NCBI RefSeq assembly: GCF_006125015.1
Contig: NZ_SZZN01000001.1
Span: 2,914,001-2,978,000, forward strand
Source: Roseovarius arcticus
GTDB lineage: Bacteria; Pseudomonadota; Alphaproteobacteria; Rhodobacterales; Rhodobacteraceae
Length of the DNA: 64,000 nucleotides
Direction of reading: 5' to 3'
The notes beneath the pieces are model-generated. The model saw nothing but the letters and a program-made list of their open reading frames with translations. It searched no databases and was not told the origin of the DNA. Below are positions 26,548 through 35,176 of this stretch, piece after piece; position 1 is the first letter of the stretch; every line of letters begins with the position of its first letter. A program made the translations under genes and the position numbers.

Positions 26548-27249
26548 TTACCGAATTTTTGCGCTGCCGCAGAAGTCGAATTCCGGCGTCAATCCCATAC
26601 GCCCTACCTTCCCGTGGTTGACCGTCTTCAGGACATCGCCCAGATGCGTCAGGTCTTTGTTGGCGCTGTTGGGCGTCAGCCCCTCGGCATGAATGCGATC
26701 ACACCAGTGTCCGCGGAAATTGAGCATATCGTCGCCTGTAATCTCTGTAAGTGGCTTATCGCCGACGACAGCGAGAAAATTCTGGATCGCCCACCTGCGC
26801 GGGTTTTTCTAGCGGCGAAGCCGATCCTCGCTTTTGCCGAGCGTTTTGTCCTTCGCCAGTGTCCAATACAGCTTGAGCGCGCTGGACACGGTGGTTACAG
26901 GCCCGGGCACGTTTCCGAAAACAGCCGCCGTAACTGCCTTATCTGGTGTGCCTTCGTCGTAAGGGATTGCTTTGATCCGCTTCAGCACCTCCCGCCGCGG
27001 TAAGTCAGCCACGTCCGCCGCATGCAGATATCGAAATCCCCGCCTCTGCGCGATCGTCTGCGCCGAGACATGGCGTCTGGACGCCTCCATGTCATCCCCA
27101 GGCAGACGAGCTTTCCAGAGTTCAAGTTGCTCGTTCCATATCGCGGCAACCTTTTGGCGTGCCAAGGCCATCGAATCCGTCTTGAGGCTCACGTACAAGG
27201 GCGCGCGGACCTCGACCGGCAGATACCGAGAAGGCACGCGATTGCGCAT
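26548..27249 (-). pseudogene. Truncated tyrosine recombinase (integrase) with in-frame stop
   Basis: Two integrase pieces lie in one frame. Positions 26,809-27,249 give a N-terminal segment (VPSRYLPVEVRAPLYVSLKT ... TLGKSEDRLRR). A TAG follows, and at once the same frame continues KNPRRWAIQNFLAVVGDKPL and ANKDLTHLGDVLKTVNHGKV, the core-binding domain. Relatives are remembered as having Trp (RRW) at the stop position, so a single TGG-to-TAG change explains it. The frame ends at 26,548 before the catalytic Arg/His/Tyr domain, which is lost. It marks an older integration event at the same place as the intact integrase nearby. Confidence 0.7.
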
Positions 27250-27442
27250 TCACCACACCGAGAGAGGTGCGGACAAGTCTATGAGGCGGCTTAGAATCTC
27301 GAATTAAATATATAAATCAATTTATTATGACAAAATTAATGGCGGAGACGATGCCCGCCATAAATGAGAGGTTACTCATCGCAACTTGTCGCAGTATCCT
27401 GTTTCATAACAACTATATGCACCCAACCCTGTCGTAACCTAT

Positions 27443-27456
27443 TGCATCTTGATGCA
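27443..27456. promoter_or_regulatory. Inverted repeat upstream of the integrase gene
   Basis: TGCATCTTGATGCA is a perfect 6-bp inverted repeat with a 2-bp spacer, 43 bp upstream of the integrase ATG. It may be an operator or integrase arm site. The whole 27,250-27,498 gap is AT-richer than its surroundings and is the likely place of the attachment site, but no tRNA or matching direct repeat was found. Confidence 0.35.
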
Positions 27457-27498
27457 TCCATTCTCATACATGAAGGCGGGTACAATGAGGGGTGAGAT

Positions 27499-28797
27499 AT
27501 GCCGCGCGTCGCTAAAGAGCTTTCTGCATTGGATGTGAAGAGGCTGCAGCACCCTGGCGTGGGACGCAACGTTACCTTTGCAGTGGGAGGGGTGTCTGGC
27601 CTTCTCATACAGATAACCCCAAATGGCGCGCGGACGTGGTTGTTAAAGACGACGGTCGGAAAAAGACGCAGAGAAATCGGGCTTGGTGGTTTCCCCGATG
27701 TGACGCTGGCTCAGGCACGTGAGCGTGCGCGCGAGGCCAAAGATCAGATCCGCCGAGGCATCGATCCTATCGAAGAGCGCAAGGCCGCAAAGGCAGCGTT
27801 GGCCACTGCTCAAAAGCGTGGCCTGATTTTTGCAGATGCGACGGACAAGTGTCTTGCGGCCAAGCTGGACGCCTTCAAAAATACCAAACACCGCGATCAA
27901 TGGCGCAACACCCTACAGACCTACGCCATGCCCGCGCTTGGGACGATGCTGGTGAATGAGATCACGGTACAGGATGTGTTGCGAGTGCTGGAGCCCATTT
28001 GGCAGACAAAGACCGAAACGGCGTCGCGTCTTCGCGGTCGCATCGAGGCGGTTCTGTCCTGGGCCACTGTGTCCGGACATCGCGTCGGCGACAACCCGGC
28101 TCGCTGGGCTGGAAACCTGAAAGAACTGCTTCCCGCTGCAGCCAAGGTTGCAAAAAAAGAGAACCATCCTGCGATCCAAACAGACGATGCGCCACGTTGG
28201 TTCGCTGCGTTGCGTAAGCGGGATGGTATGGGCGCACGCGCCTTGGAATTTGCTGCGCTGACCGCTGTCAGGTCACAGGAAGTGCGCGGCGCGCTCTGGG
28301 AGGAGATCGATCTCGACGCTGGTATGTGGGTGATCCCGGCACTTCGTATGAAGATGGAGCGCGAGCATCGTATCCCGCTGTCGACAGAAGCTATGGCACT
28401 CATAGCGGCTCTGCCACGCTTTAAGGGAAACCCTCACCTATTTCCCGCGCCTCGTGGAGGCGAGATGTCAGACATGACACTGAGCGCCGCAATGAAGCGG
28501 TTACATGCAGCTGACTTGGCGGATGGCGGGCATGGCTTTGTAGATCGTGTAAACAAACGCCCTGCTGTGCCACACGGCCTGAGAAGTACTTTCCGTGATT
28601 GGGTGGCAGAGCGCACGCATTTTCCGGCTGATATGGCAGAGGTCGCGTTGGCTCACACAATCGGAAACGCAGTTGAAGCATCCTACAGACGTGGCGACAT
28701 GGTCGAAAAACGTCGGGTGATGATGACGGCGTGGAGTGACTTTTTGGCAGGCAGGCCAAAGTCTTGCAGTTCCGACGTACTGAGCTTGGTGGGTTAA
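27499..28797 (+). CDS. P4-type tyrosine integrase (DUF4102 N-terminus)
   Basis: 432-residue site-specific recombinase. It has an N-terminal arm-binding DUF4102 domain (RNVTFAVGGVSGLLIQITPN, RREIGLGGFPDVTLAQARER), a core-binding domain around 100-190, and a catalytic domain with the Arg in LTAVRSQEVRGALW, the His-x-x-Arg box in VPHGLRSTFRDW, a second His in LAHTIGN and the nucleophilic Tyr in EASYRRGDM. Length and motifs are complete, so it should be active. It heads the island 27.5-38.7 kb and overlaps the next gene by one base. Confidence 0.93.
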   Translation: MPRVAKELSALDVKRLQHPGVGRNVTFAVGGVSGLLIQITPNGARTWLLKTTVGKRRREIGLGGFPDVTLAQARERAREAKDQIRRGIDPIEERKAAKAALATAQKRGLIFADATDKCLAAKLDAFKNTKHRDQWRNTLQTYAMPALGTMLVNEITVQDVLRVLEPIWQTKTETASRLRGRIEAVLSWATVSGHRVGDNPARWAGNLKELLPAAAKVAKKENHPAIQTDDAPRWFAALRKRDGMGARALEFAALTAVRSQEVRGALWEEIDLDAGMWVIPALRMKMEREHRIPLSTEAMALIAALPRFKGNPHLFPAPRGGEMSDMTLSAAMKRLHAADLADGGHGFVDRVNKRPAVPHGLRSTFRDWVAERTHFPADMAEVALAHTIGNAVEASYRRGDMVEKRRVMMTAWSDFLAGRPKSCSSDVLSLVG

Positions 28798-29564
28798 TGG
28801 GTCGCTTTATTCCATGTAATTGCGACCGTCCTTACGATAAATGCTACCGATGTGCCGTAGAATACGTCCTGCGGGAACTTGGATGGAACCCTAATTGCCA
28901 ATGTCTTGGCAGCGGGACGCTCTGTGATGAAGAATGCGGCCCAATCCGAGCGGATTGGGCGATAGCCTTGGCTATGGCCGACGCCACAAGCAGTGAGTTT
29001 GCATTTCAACGACTAAATAGTCGCGGAATGAAGTTACAGAGGCTCTTAATCGCCAAGGATGGCCATGAAGTCGACATAACAGAGGAAGCGTTGTCTGAAT
29101 CTCTGACCGCTAGGAACGAAGTCCACTTTGCACACTATGCACCAGATGTTGAAAAAGCGGCGATCGAACTTAATAGTGAAGCTCAAACGGATCCGATTAG
29201 CTTTGACGCGGCTCGTCACTTGGTGGCCAAACAAATAAGACTTGGCCATCCCATACCAGAGGCGCTGCGTGAGTGGGCCGCTGACACGATTGTCGGCTCA
29301 AACAAACGCCCGAAACAAAAGGGCAAGTATCGAGGCGCGACGTTGCGCCGAGACCGCCTGATAGCTGGACTGATTGGTGATATTGCGGACATGACCAATT
29401 TGAAACCGACAGCCGGCAAGCGCGGGGAAGGTACAAGCGCATGTAACGCTGTTGCTGAGGGGTTTAGCCTTTTGAGGCTTCAACCTGATAGCTACGAGTC
29501 GATGCTAAAAATATGGCGACGCCGAAAAGAGCTTTCCGAATTTAACTTTCATGAACGTGTGTAA
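28797..29564 (+). CDS. Island protein of unknown function, Cys-rich N-terminus
   Basis: 255 residues, start ATG inside the integrase stop (TAATG). The first about 45 residues contain a cluster of cysteines (CNCDRPYDKCYRCAVEY, CQCLGSGTLCDEECG) that could bind zinc. The rest is helical and charged, with a basic patch near residue 175 (SNKRPKQKGKYRGATLRRDR). No family is recognised. Coupling to the integrase suggests a role in the element's maintenance or control. Confidence 0.65.
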   Translation: MGRFIPCNCDRPYDKCYRCAVEYVLRELGWNPNCQCLGSGTLCDEECGPIRADWAIALAMADATSSEFAFQRLNSRGMKLQRLLIAKDGHEVDITEEALSESLTARNEVHFAHYAPDVEKAAIELNSEAQTDPISFDAARHLVAKQIRLGHPIPEALREWAADTIVGSNKRPKQKGKYRGATLRRDRLIAGLIGDIADMTNLKPTAGKRGEGTSACNAVAEGFSLLRLQPDSYESMLKIWRRRKELSEFNFHERV

Positions 29565-29617
29565 AAACACTCATCACTTATTACAAACGACGGCCCAAAA
29601 TCTGTAAATTACGTTGG

Positions 29618-29639
29618 CTCCAATCGCAATTGATTGGAG
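29618..29639 (+). promoter_or_regulatory. Perfect hairpin covering the ribosome site of the AlpA-like gene
   Basis: Arms CTCCAATC and GATTGGAG (8 bp, 6-nt spacer) end 9 bp before the AlpA-like ATG. The second arm contains the GGAG Shine-Dalgarno sequence. It may act as a DNA operator (autoregulation) or as an mRNA hairpin that hides the ribosome site. Confidence 0.5.
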
Positions 29640-29648
29640 TGAACTGCA

Positions 29649-29834
29649 ATGCCCGACATTTATTTGACCGACGTTCAACTCGCTGAACGCTACGCGATCC
29701 ACCGTTCAACCCCGTGGCGCTGGACCAAGACTGACCCAACATTCCCTAAGCCAGTGAAATTTTCGCCGCAGTGTTCGCGTTGGAAGCTGTCCGAGATTGA
29801 AGCCTGGGAAACCCGGCGCGCTAAGGCATCTTAG
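29649..29834 (+). CDS. AlpA-like excisionase/transcriptional activator
   Basis: 61-residue MerR/Xis-type helix-turn-helix protein: YLTDVQLAERYAIHRSTPWR followed by TFPKPVKFSPQCSRWKLSEI and a short basic end. This is the standard AlpA pattern. In P4-like elements such proteins switch on the integrase or early genes. A perfect inverted repeat overlaps its ribosome site. It is followed 15 bp later by a small gene and the primase. Confidence 0.88.
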   Translation: MPDIYLTDVQLAERYAIHRSTPWRWTKTDPTFPKPVKFSPQCSRWKLSEIEAWETRRAKAS

Positions 29835-29849
29835 TTAGGAGGACATGGC

Positions 29850-30059
29850 GTGAACAATTATAATTCCAAGAATACTAAATGGGTGTCATTCGTGGAGCTG
29901 GCCCAGCGGACTGAACTGGCACACGAAGATGGCCATCCCCCAAGGTTGGGTGGCGTAGATCCCAATGTTGAACTGGCACATCACGTGGCCTGCATCATGG
30001 CAGGTACAATCCTCTGCGTGAAACAATTTCCGCGCATCGCATCGGAGGAATTGTTGTGA
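29850..30059 (+). CDS. Small island protein of unknown function
   Basis: 69 residues with a GTG start preceded by TAGGAGGA. Hydrophilic N-terminus (NNYNSKNTKWVSFVELAQRT), a repeated phrase ELAHEDG...ELAHHVA, and a moderately hydrophobic C-terminal third. Its stop overlaps the primase start (GTGA), so it is translated with the replication genes. No family is recognised. Confidence 0.55.
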   Translation: MNNYNSKNTKWVSFVELAQRTELAHEDGHPPRLGGVDPNVELAHHVACIMAGTILCVKQFPRIASEELL

Positions 30060-30934
30060 TTGACCTCATGAACCCCAAAAACCTCGCTGCTGACCTTGGT
30101 GGCAATTGGTTCCACAACTACGGGGTTGCGCCATGCCCTGTTTGCCAGCCTCAAAAGCGCAAGGACCAAAACGCCCTCACAATCAAAGGTGATGGCAATA
30201 GGTTGCTGTTGAACTGCAAAAAGAACGGGTGTGACTTCATGGATATTCTGATCGCCACGGGGATCCGCCCAGGCACGGTTGAGATCGATCGGATCGCGAT
30301 CGAGGCAGCCGCGCAGAGCCGGGCGGCTCAAACCGCAAAGTCAAAGGCGCGCGCCCGGTCTCTCTGGGACCATGGCAAGGCAATCCAAAGGTCAAAGGGG
30401 GAAGCATATCTTAGGGCGCGCGGAATTATCGGCGTAATCCCCGACACTCTGCGCTGGTTGCCTGACACCTACCACGGACCGTCCGGCCAATACTTCTCGG
30501 CCATGATCGCGAACGTTTCTCCTACGGGCGGAGTTCACCGCACATTTTTCACAAAGAAAGGGCAGCGCTTGAATAAGTCAGCAAAGATGATGTTGGGGCC
30601 ATGCTCAGGGGGCGCTGTGCGCCTGTCTGACGCCATCGGGCCTCTCGTGGTGTGCGAGGGTATCGAAACCGGCCTGAGCCTGCTCAGCGGCTTGTTGAGC
30701 GGCCCTCATGCCGTTTGGGCGGCATTGTCCACCTCAGGGATCAAAGGGCTTACCCTGCCTCACAAACCCAGGGATCTGATCATTGCCACCGATAGCGACG
30801 ACAGCGGAGCGGGCAAGGACGCAGGCGACGTCTTGGCACGCACAGCATATGCGCTGGGCTGGAAGGTATCGCTCATGCCCGCGCCGGAAGGTATGGATTG
30901 GAATGATGCGCTGCAAAGCGGGGTGACGGTATGA
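30056..30934 (+). CDS. Toprim primase-like protein with zinc finger
   Basis: 292 residues resembling the N-terminal half of P4-alpha-type primases. A zinc finger is formed by CPVC (about residue 24) and CKKNGC (about 55). The Toprim domain shows VVCEGIETGLSLLSG and the metal-binding DSDDSGAGKDAG. A GTG start (30056) overlaps the preceding gene. The DUF3987 ATPase follows with a 4-bp overlap, so primase and helicase-like functions are split over two proteins. It probably primes replication of the element. Confidence 0.87.
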   Translation: MIDLMNPKNLAADLGGNWFHNYGVAPCPVCQPQKRKDQNALTIKGDGNRLLLNCKKNGCDFMDILIATGIRPGTVEIDRIAIEAAAQSRAAQTAKSKARARSLWDHGKAIQRSKGEAYLRARGIIGVIPDTLRWLPDTYHGPSGQYFSAMIANVSPTGGVHRTFFTKKGQRLNKSAKMMLGPCSGGAVRLSDAIGPLVVCEGIETGLSLLSGLLSGPHAVWAALSTSGIKGLTLPHKPRDLIIATDSDDSGAGKDAGDVLARTAYALGWKVSLMPAPEGMDWNDALQSGVTV

Positions 30935-32433
30935 GGATTGCAACCGCGCAAGCCACCCCTTTCAGCCCCTTGGATGATTGGGCCACGCCTGACACGTCAA
31001 TCATTCGCCCTGAGCGCCCACCGGCCCCTGATATGTCTGAAATTGAATTTAACGCGGTTTTCGGGCCGTGGACCAATTGGCTGCGCTCTGCCGCTGAGGT
31101 GAAGGGTGCTCCAGTGGACTTCGTGGCGCTGTCTTTGCTGTCCACAGCCAGCGCCATCATTGGCAATACCCGCTGGGCTGTACCGTGGGAGGGCTGGAAG
31201 GAACCGCCCACCATCTGGGGGATGTTGATCGGCGATCCAAGCTCAGGGAAAAGCCCTGCCCTTGATGCCATCCTTGACCCGGTAAAGCAGATAGACAACG
31301 CACTGAGCGCTGAGTATTCGGCCAACCGCCAAGACTGGGCTGCGAAGGATGAGGTTGCCAAGCTGATCCTGGCGAAGTGGAAGTCAGACGTAAAAATCGC
31401 CATTGGGGAAGGTGACGAGCCCCCCTTGAAGCCGAAAGATGCAGACGCAGGCGCGCCACCCGTTCGTGGTCGCGTCCGCATCACGGACACCACAACAGAA
31501 AAGGCCGCTGAGTTAATGAGCGATGGCTGGCGCGGCTTGTTATTGTCGCGTGACGAGTTGTCAGGCTGGTTAGGCAGCATGGATCGTTACAGCGGAGGCG
31601 GTGATCGCCCGTTTTGGTTGGAAGCCTATGGGGGTCGCAGCTTCACAGTGGACCGCAAAAATAGCCCTGAACCCGTCATGATCGACCATTTGACGATTGC
31701 CATTCTCGGCGGCACACAGCCCGACAAGCTGGATAGCCTTTTGCTGAACAGCGATGATGATGGATTGCTTGCCCGGTTTCTTACTGTTTATCCAGCGCAG
31801 GTGCCTCTGCGCCGCCCAACAACCACATTGGACGCAGGTGTCGCGCAAGAAGCGATGGAGCGCCTGAGGGCACTAGAGCCAACCATTGACGATCAAGGGG
31901 CCAAGCGCCCGTTTTTCCTGCACCTAGATCCGCAGGCGCAGGATGTCTTGCAGGAGTTTCGGCAGCAATGCCGGGATTGGGAGACGGATGCGGCAGGGTT
32001 ATTGAAAAGCCATATTGGCAAGATGCCGGGCATGGCCGTGCGTGTCGCAACAGTTCTGGCTTTGCTGGATTATGCCATCGGTGCAGCGCCAGCAGTCCAC
32101 ACCATCGGAGCGGAACACCTGGGCCGCGCCTGCCATTATGTGGGAGAATACCTGCGCAAACACGCGCACCGTGCCTATGGGGCGGCGTCCATGCCCGCAG
32201 AAGTTCGTGCAGCCAGCCGTATCGGTGAAATCATCATGGCCGAAGGTTTGCGCCAGATCAGCACCCGAGAGATACAGCGCCGGGGCTTGGTAGGGCTACA
32301 ATCGGCAAAAGAGATTGGCCCCGCCTTTACCGTCTTGCAGGACGCTGGGTGGGTATCGTCAATTCAGCAATCAGGTCCGGGGCGTCCGGCCAAGATTTTC
32401 GCCGTTAATCCACGTTTGGAGGGGGTCCAATGA
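30931..32433 (+). CDS. DUF3987 (YfjI-like) ATPase
   Basis: 500-residue protein of the DUF3987 family, common in P4-like and integrative elements. Walker A GDPSSGKS (about residue 107), an acidic Walker-B-like stretch and the family core LLLSRDELSGWLGSMDRYSG, PEPVMIDHLTIAILGGTQPD and DDDGLLARFLTVYP. The C-terminal 90 residues have a winged-helix look (ISTREIQRRGLVGLQSAKEI). Likely helicase-like partner of the Toprim protein in element replication. Confidence 0.88.
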   Translation: MRIATAQATPFSPLDDWATPDTSIIRPERPPAPDMSEIEFNAVFGPWTNWLRSAAEVKGAPVDFVALSLLSTASAIIGNTRWAVPWEGWKEPPTIWGMLIGDPSSGKSPALDAILDPVKQIDNALSAEYSANRQDWAAKDEVAKLILAKWKSDVKIAIGEGDEPPLKPKDADAGAPPVRGRVRITDTTTEKAAELMSDGWRGLLLSRDELSGWLGSMDRYSGGGDRPFWLEAYGGRSFTVDRKNSPEPVMIDHLTIAILGGTQPDKLDSLLLNSDDDGLLARFLTVYPAQVPLRRPTTTLDAGVAQEAMERLRALEPTIDDQGAKRPFFLHLDPQAQDVLQEFRQQCRDWETDAAGLLKSHIGKMPGMAVRVATVLALLDYAIGAAPAVHTIGAEHLGRACHYVGEYLRKHAHRAYGAASMPAEVRAASRIGEIIMAEGLRQISTREIQRRGLVGLQSAKEIGPAFTVLQDAGWVSSIQQSGPGRPAKIFAVNPRLEGVQ

Positions 32434-32774
32434 GCCGTTGGTTAGCGCTAGCGAGTGGTGCCACATTCGATCCCGATACCCCGCCTGACAACCTGACAAA
32501 ACCTGACAGTACCCTCACCATTCAGCCGAATGAGGGGTTTTGTCAGGTTTTGTCTAATTGTCAAATAAGTGGAGAGGGTGAAAGCTCCACCCTCAAACCT
32601 GCCTCGAATACCAATGATATGCAGCATGGGTTTGCCAGCACCGGACACCTCAAAACATGGACGGGAAAAATCGTGTCTCTGGATGCATGGCGGCAGCTTT
32701 CCGAGTGGGATCGCCATGGACCTGATCAACGTCAATGGAATGGCAAGACTAACCAGTGGGGAAGCATAAAGTGA
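32430..32774 (+). CDS. Small island protein of unknown function
   Basis: 114 residues, start overlapping the ATPase stop by 4 bp. The central part is polar and low in complexity. The C-terminal motif IVSLDAWRQLSEWDRHGPD is one I associate with small proteins placed after DUF3987 genes in alphaproteobacterial islands. The protein appears to end earlier than those relatives, which carry a further Cys-containing tail. Function unknown. Confidence 0.6.
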   Translation: MSRWLALASGATFDPDTPPDNLTKPDSTLTIQPNEGFCQVLSNCQISGEGESSTLKPASNTNDMQHGFASTGHLKTWTGKIVSLDAWRQLSEWDRHGPDQRQWNGKTNQWGSIK

Positions 32775-33054
32775 CTACCATGATTATCTAACTGATACCG
32801 ATCTCCGCAACATCTACGAAGGCTGCGCTCCATACACCACCGGAAAGCTAAGGACAGCACGCCGTGGTTGGAAATCGTGGCAACAGCCCGCGATAATCGG
32901 AATCTAAGACGTTTTGTGAACTCCAGGCTGGGTTCATCTCAGAAAAACCAATACAAACCGTGGGTTGCATAGGGCTACCTCTTCAGCCATATTTTAGGGA
33001 AAATAGTCAAATCGGCTGCCACATTTAGCCGCATATATAGGTCAGGGTATCAGA

Positions 33055-33162
33055 ATGAGTTTGGAACAAACCCTCTTTGCCGCCGCTGACAAAATGCGTC
33101 GATCGCTGGATGCAGGCGAATACAAACACTTTGCCCGCGATTGGGTGGAGGAGGTGGCATGA
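33055..33162 (+). pseudogene. HsdM N-terminal stub (type I methyltransferase remnant)
   Basis: A 35-codon frame starts MSLEQTLFAAADKM and continues RRSLDAGEYKH, matching the first about 25 residues of many HsdM proteins (ADKLR...DAAEYKH). It then switches to HFARDWVEEVA and stops. The DNA-methylase motifs are all missing. Its stop overlaps the start of the DUF6615-like gene (ATGA), so translation of that gene may still be initiated through the stub. The 280 bp before it (32,775-33,054) contain no recognisable gene. Confidence 0.65.
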
Positions 33163-34043
33163 CGGTCATCGCCTCGGGCGACCTCCGCGCCTACCTGCGC
33201 GGACTGGCGCATCGCGTTTGGGCAGACCAAACGGAGGCGCGGCAGTTCGGCTTAAAGCTTCAGGAAGAATCGATCACCGAAATGCTGCTCCTGCAGATCG
33301 CGCGGGACCTTTCACCACTTGGGCTTAGGGTCCGCATGTTCTCAAAACGTCAGGAGGGTGGCTACACGCGCAAGGACGGCACCGTAGTGACTGTTGCAAA
33401 CGGTGCGGACTGGGAATGGTTCATAGACTTGCCCGATTGTATGGTGGGTTTCCGTGTCCAGGCGAAGCGTTTGTTCGGCTCCGCACGCGAAAATGGTTCG
33501 TACAAAGGCTTCAAACCGGGCGGCACCCAAATCGACGATTTGGTCAATGCCGCAGGCACTGACATGAACCCAGTCTACGTCTTTTACAACCATGGCTTCA
33601 CACGCAATTCATCTCTGTTCAAGCGTTCCACGACGACCAATTGGTTCGGCTCCAGCGCATGGGGATGTTCCGTTGCAAGCGCCGCGTCCATGAAGGCTTT
33701 GAAGTCCAAAACGCTGGTGTCGGTGCTGCCAGGGATGGTGCCTTGGCACCGGTTCTTTGCATTGGGCGAGAACGCAGGACGGGGGTGCACCGTCAGCAGG
33801 ATGTTAGCAAACATGCCCGGCAACCAAGCGTTCAAGGTCGCGACAAAAAGACCGGACTGGTTGGGGCTTCTCCTCAACATGCGAGCCGACCAACGCCCAG
33901 ATCAACTCGATGTGCCGGAAATATTCGGTGACGATGATGCTTCTGAAGACGGTGAACCCGAAGATGACACACCAATGAATCGGTTCCTGCGAAAGCGTGG
34001 CTTGAACGGCGTCGCCTATTTTGATTTTCGGAAGGAAAGCTGA
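33159..34043 (+). CDS. DUF6615-like protein, probable defence-associated
   Basis: 294 residues; resembles the DUF6615 family, assigned from memory and therefore moderate. Seen: ESITEMLLLQIARDLSPLGL, FSKRQEGGYTRKDGTVVTVA and GADWEWFIDLPDCMVGFRVQ followed by AKRLF. The acidic GADWEW...VQAKR arrangement resembles a PD-(D/E)XK nuclease core (D...Q-x-K). A acidic tail (EDGEPEDDT) ends the protein. The start at 33159 overlaps the HsdM stub, and the stop overlaps the DUF4268 start (TGATG). Confidence 0.7.
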   Translation: MTVIASGDLRAYLRGLAHRVWADQTEARQFGLKLQEESITEMLLLQIARDLSPLGLRVRMFSKRQEGGYTRKDGTVVTVANGADWEWFIDLPDCMVGFRVQAKRLFGSARENGSYKGFKPGGTQIDDLVNAAGTDMNPVYVFYNHGFTRNSSLFKRSTTTNWFGSSAWGCSVASAASMKALKSKTLVSVLPGMVPWHRFFALGENAGRGCTVSRMLANMPGNQAFKVATKRPDWLGLLLNMRADQRPDQLDVPEIFGDDDASEDGEPEDDTPMNRFLRKRGLNGVAYFDFRKES

Positions 34044-35176
34044 TGTTTCAAGTGAACCGTTCCGAAAACCGCCTGAAGAAGCTTGAAGAAAAGCGTTTTT
34101 CCGATCTGAACCTGCGCGAGCGGGAGCATTTGCAGGAATGGCTTGCCAACCAGCCCGATGCTTTGGGTGAAGAGCTGTTGATCATCCAAAAAGAGTTTGA
34201 CGGTTTCGCCGACACCCGCGAACGGCTCGATCTTCTGGCCCTCGACAAGGACGGTCAGCTTGTCGTGATCGAAAACAAGCTCGATGATTCCGGTCGCGAT
34301 GTGGCATGGCAGGCGCTCAAGTATGCCGCCTATGTATCAAGCCTGACCAAGGCGCAGATTGTCGACATCTACCAGCAATACCTCGACCGCTACTGCGGCG
34401 GGGGCAATGCGGTGGCCCAGATTTGCGATTTTCTGGAAGAGGAGGAGCTTGTCGAAGTTGACCTGAATCCGGGGACAAACCAGCGCCTGATTTTCATCGC
34501 GGCCAATTTCCGCAAAGAGGTCACCTCAACAGTCCTATGGCTACGCGAACACCGCATCGATGCGCGCTGCTTCAAGGTCATTCCCTATGTGTTTGGCGAA
34601 GAACTGTTTGTGGATATTCAGCCGGTGATCCCTACGCCAGAGGCTGCTGATTTCATGATAGGGATGGCAGAGAAAGAGACGGAGGCACGCGGTGCACAAG
34701 GCGAACAAAAGAGCCGCCATAAGTTGCGTCGCGATTATTGGGAGATGGCGCTGGATGCGCTGAAAGAATCGGGGGATACCCTTTATCAGAACATTAGTGC
34801 CGGTAAGGACCATTGGTTGAGTGCCGGATCTGGGCTGCGCTCTTGTCCATACGCGTTGATTTTCGGGAAGTCAGAAATCCGTGTTGAGTTCTCATTCAGT
34901 CGTGCGGAAACCGAAGAAAACAAGTGGCTTTTCGATAGGCTTATCCAAAACAAGGACCAGATCGAGACGGCGTTTGGAGATGAGATCCAATGGCTCCGGC
35001 TAGATGACAAAAAGGCATCGAGGATCCAATATGCGCTTTCCTGTGATGGCTATGATCGAGAGCGGTGGCCTGAATATGTCACATGGCATGTTAAGCATAT
35101 GAGGAAATGGGAAGCCGCGCTTAGGGGGCCATTGGCTGAGCTCAATCAAGCACTGAAGGCAAGAGGGAGCGCTTAA
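34043..35176 (+). CDS. DUF4268 protein with PD-(D/E)XK nuclease-like N-terminus
   Basis: 377 residues. The N-terminal domain has the nuclease fold pattern RLDLLALDKDGQLVVIENKL: Asp63, Glu77 and Lys79, with Gln90 further on, close to NucS/DUF91-type enzymes. The C-terminal half (ISAGKDHWLSAGSGLRSCPY, IRVEFSFSR, RPEYVTWHVKHM) fits DUF4268. Proteins of this kind are often found inside type I restriction loci. Here it lies between the HsdM and HsdR stubs and overlaps both the preceding gene and the HsdR stub start (TAATG). A DNA-cutting or methylation-linked role is likely but unproven. Confidence 0.78.
   Translation: MFQVNRSENRLKKLEEKRFSDLNLREREHLQEWLANQPDALGEELLIIQKEFDGFADTRERLDLLALDKDGQLVVIENKLDDSGRDVAWQALKYAAYVSSLTKAQIVDIYQQYLDRYCGGGNAVAQICDFLEEEELVEVDLNPGTNQRLIFIAANFRKEVTSTVLWLREHRIDARCFKVIPYVFGEELFVDIQPVIPTPEAADFMIGMAEKETEARGAQGEQKSRHKLRRDYWEMALDALKESGDTLYQNISAGKDHWLSAGSGLRSCPYALIFGKSEIRVEFSFSRAETEENKWLFDRLIQNKDQIETAFGDEIQWLRLDDKKASRIQYALSCDGYDRERWPEYVTWHVKHMRKWEAALRGPLAELNQALKARGSA

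Noticed and set aside
27347..27362. TGGCGGAGACGATG, like the end of a tRNA attachment site
   Set aside because: No tRNA cloverleaf could be built around it and no second copy was noticed at the other end of the island.
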